DNA from: WGAL01 sp964570865
GTDB taxonomy: Bacteria; Bacteroidota; Ignavibacteria; Ignavibacteriales; Melioribacteraceae
Assembly: GCA_964570865.1 (NCBI GenBank)
Contig: CAZMZM010000039.1
Location: 1 to 23,692 of the forward strand
DNA length: 23,692 nucleotides
Direction of reading: 5' to 3'
Shown here piece after piece: positions 23,668 to 23,692 of the stretch. The notes below the pieces were generated by a model. The model was not told the DNA's origin. It made no database searches and saw only the letters and a program-made list of their open reading frames with translations. The translations under genes were made by a program, and so were the position numbers. Position 1 is the first letter of the stretch. The number at the start of each line of letters is the position of its first letter.

Positions 23668-23692
23668 TAAAAATCACTGCATAATATGGTGG

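Overview
The window is AT-rich and looks chromosomal. It comes from a bacterium of the Bacteroidota/Chlorobiota/Ignavibacteriota assemblage. Supporting this are an S46 dipeptidyl-peptidase, a DUF4301 protein, a DUF1015-serC pair, a MoxR-Bat (aerotolerance) operon and an octahaem HAO-type cytochrome. Clear Shine-Dalgarno sequences precede many genes (for example GGGGAGG before cfa and AAGGAG before the DUF4301 gene and moxR). That fits Ignavibacteriota-like lineages better than typical Bacteroidia, but the placement is an inference. I saw no tRNA, rRNA, CRISPR array, transposase, integrase or phage gene. No gene-free stretch exceeds 300 bases.

Left part, 1-7904. A 3'-truncated tsaE (tRNA t6A synthesis, minus strand) is followed by a secreted DPP7-like S46 peptidase (minus), with a hairpin terminator between them. 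Then comes a rightward block: a two-receiver response regulator whose second receiver is degenerate, a DUF1015 protein, serC (phosphoserine aminotransferase), a long nested hairpin, a cysteine-less ArsC/Spx-fold protein, and a DUF4301 protein with nucleotidyltransferase-like motifs.

Middle part, 7936-15052, all minus strand. A soluble histidine kinase with seven PAS domains lies beyond a strong terminator from an exported octahaem HAO-family cytochrome. Upstream of these is a two-gene unit of a CFA-type methyltransferase and a geranylgeranyl-reductase-type flavoprotein, probably a lipid-modification pair.

Right part, 15132-23512, minus strand. This is a complete MoxR-Bat operon transcribed leftward: MoxR ATPase, DUF58, a small BatD-like membrane protein, BatA, BatB, BatC, BatD, BatE. 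Most junctions overlap or nearly overlap. In the accepted general model a MoxR AAA+ ATPase works with von Willebrand A (MIDAS) proteins at the cytoplasmic membrane, with TPR and Ig-like partners giving periplasmic and cytoplasmic contacts. The exact job is unsettled (aerotolerance or envelope stress).

The main non-coding points are a dispersed intergenic repeat and the hairpin after serC. The repeat has one copy inside the bat operon just after batA. A second copy, in the opposite orientation, lies upstream of moxR beside a perfect 22-bp palindrome. The 92-nt region after serC folds into one long imperfect hairpin.

I did not find one system that is convincingly new. The best leads are the Cys-less ArsC/DUF4301 pair, the BatD-like paralogue, the methyltransferase/flavoprotein pair, the HAO-like cytochrome and the repeat family.
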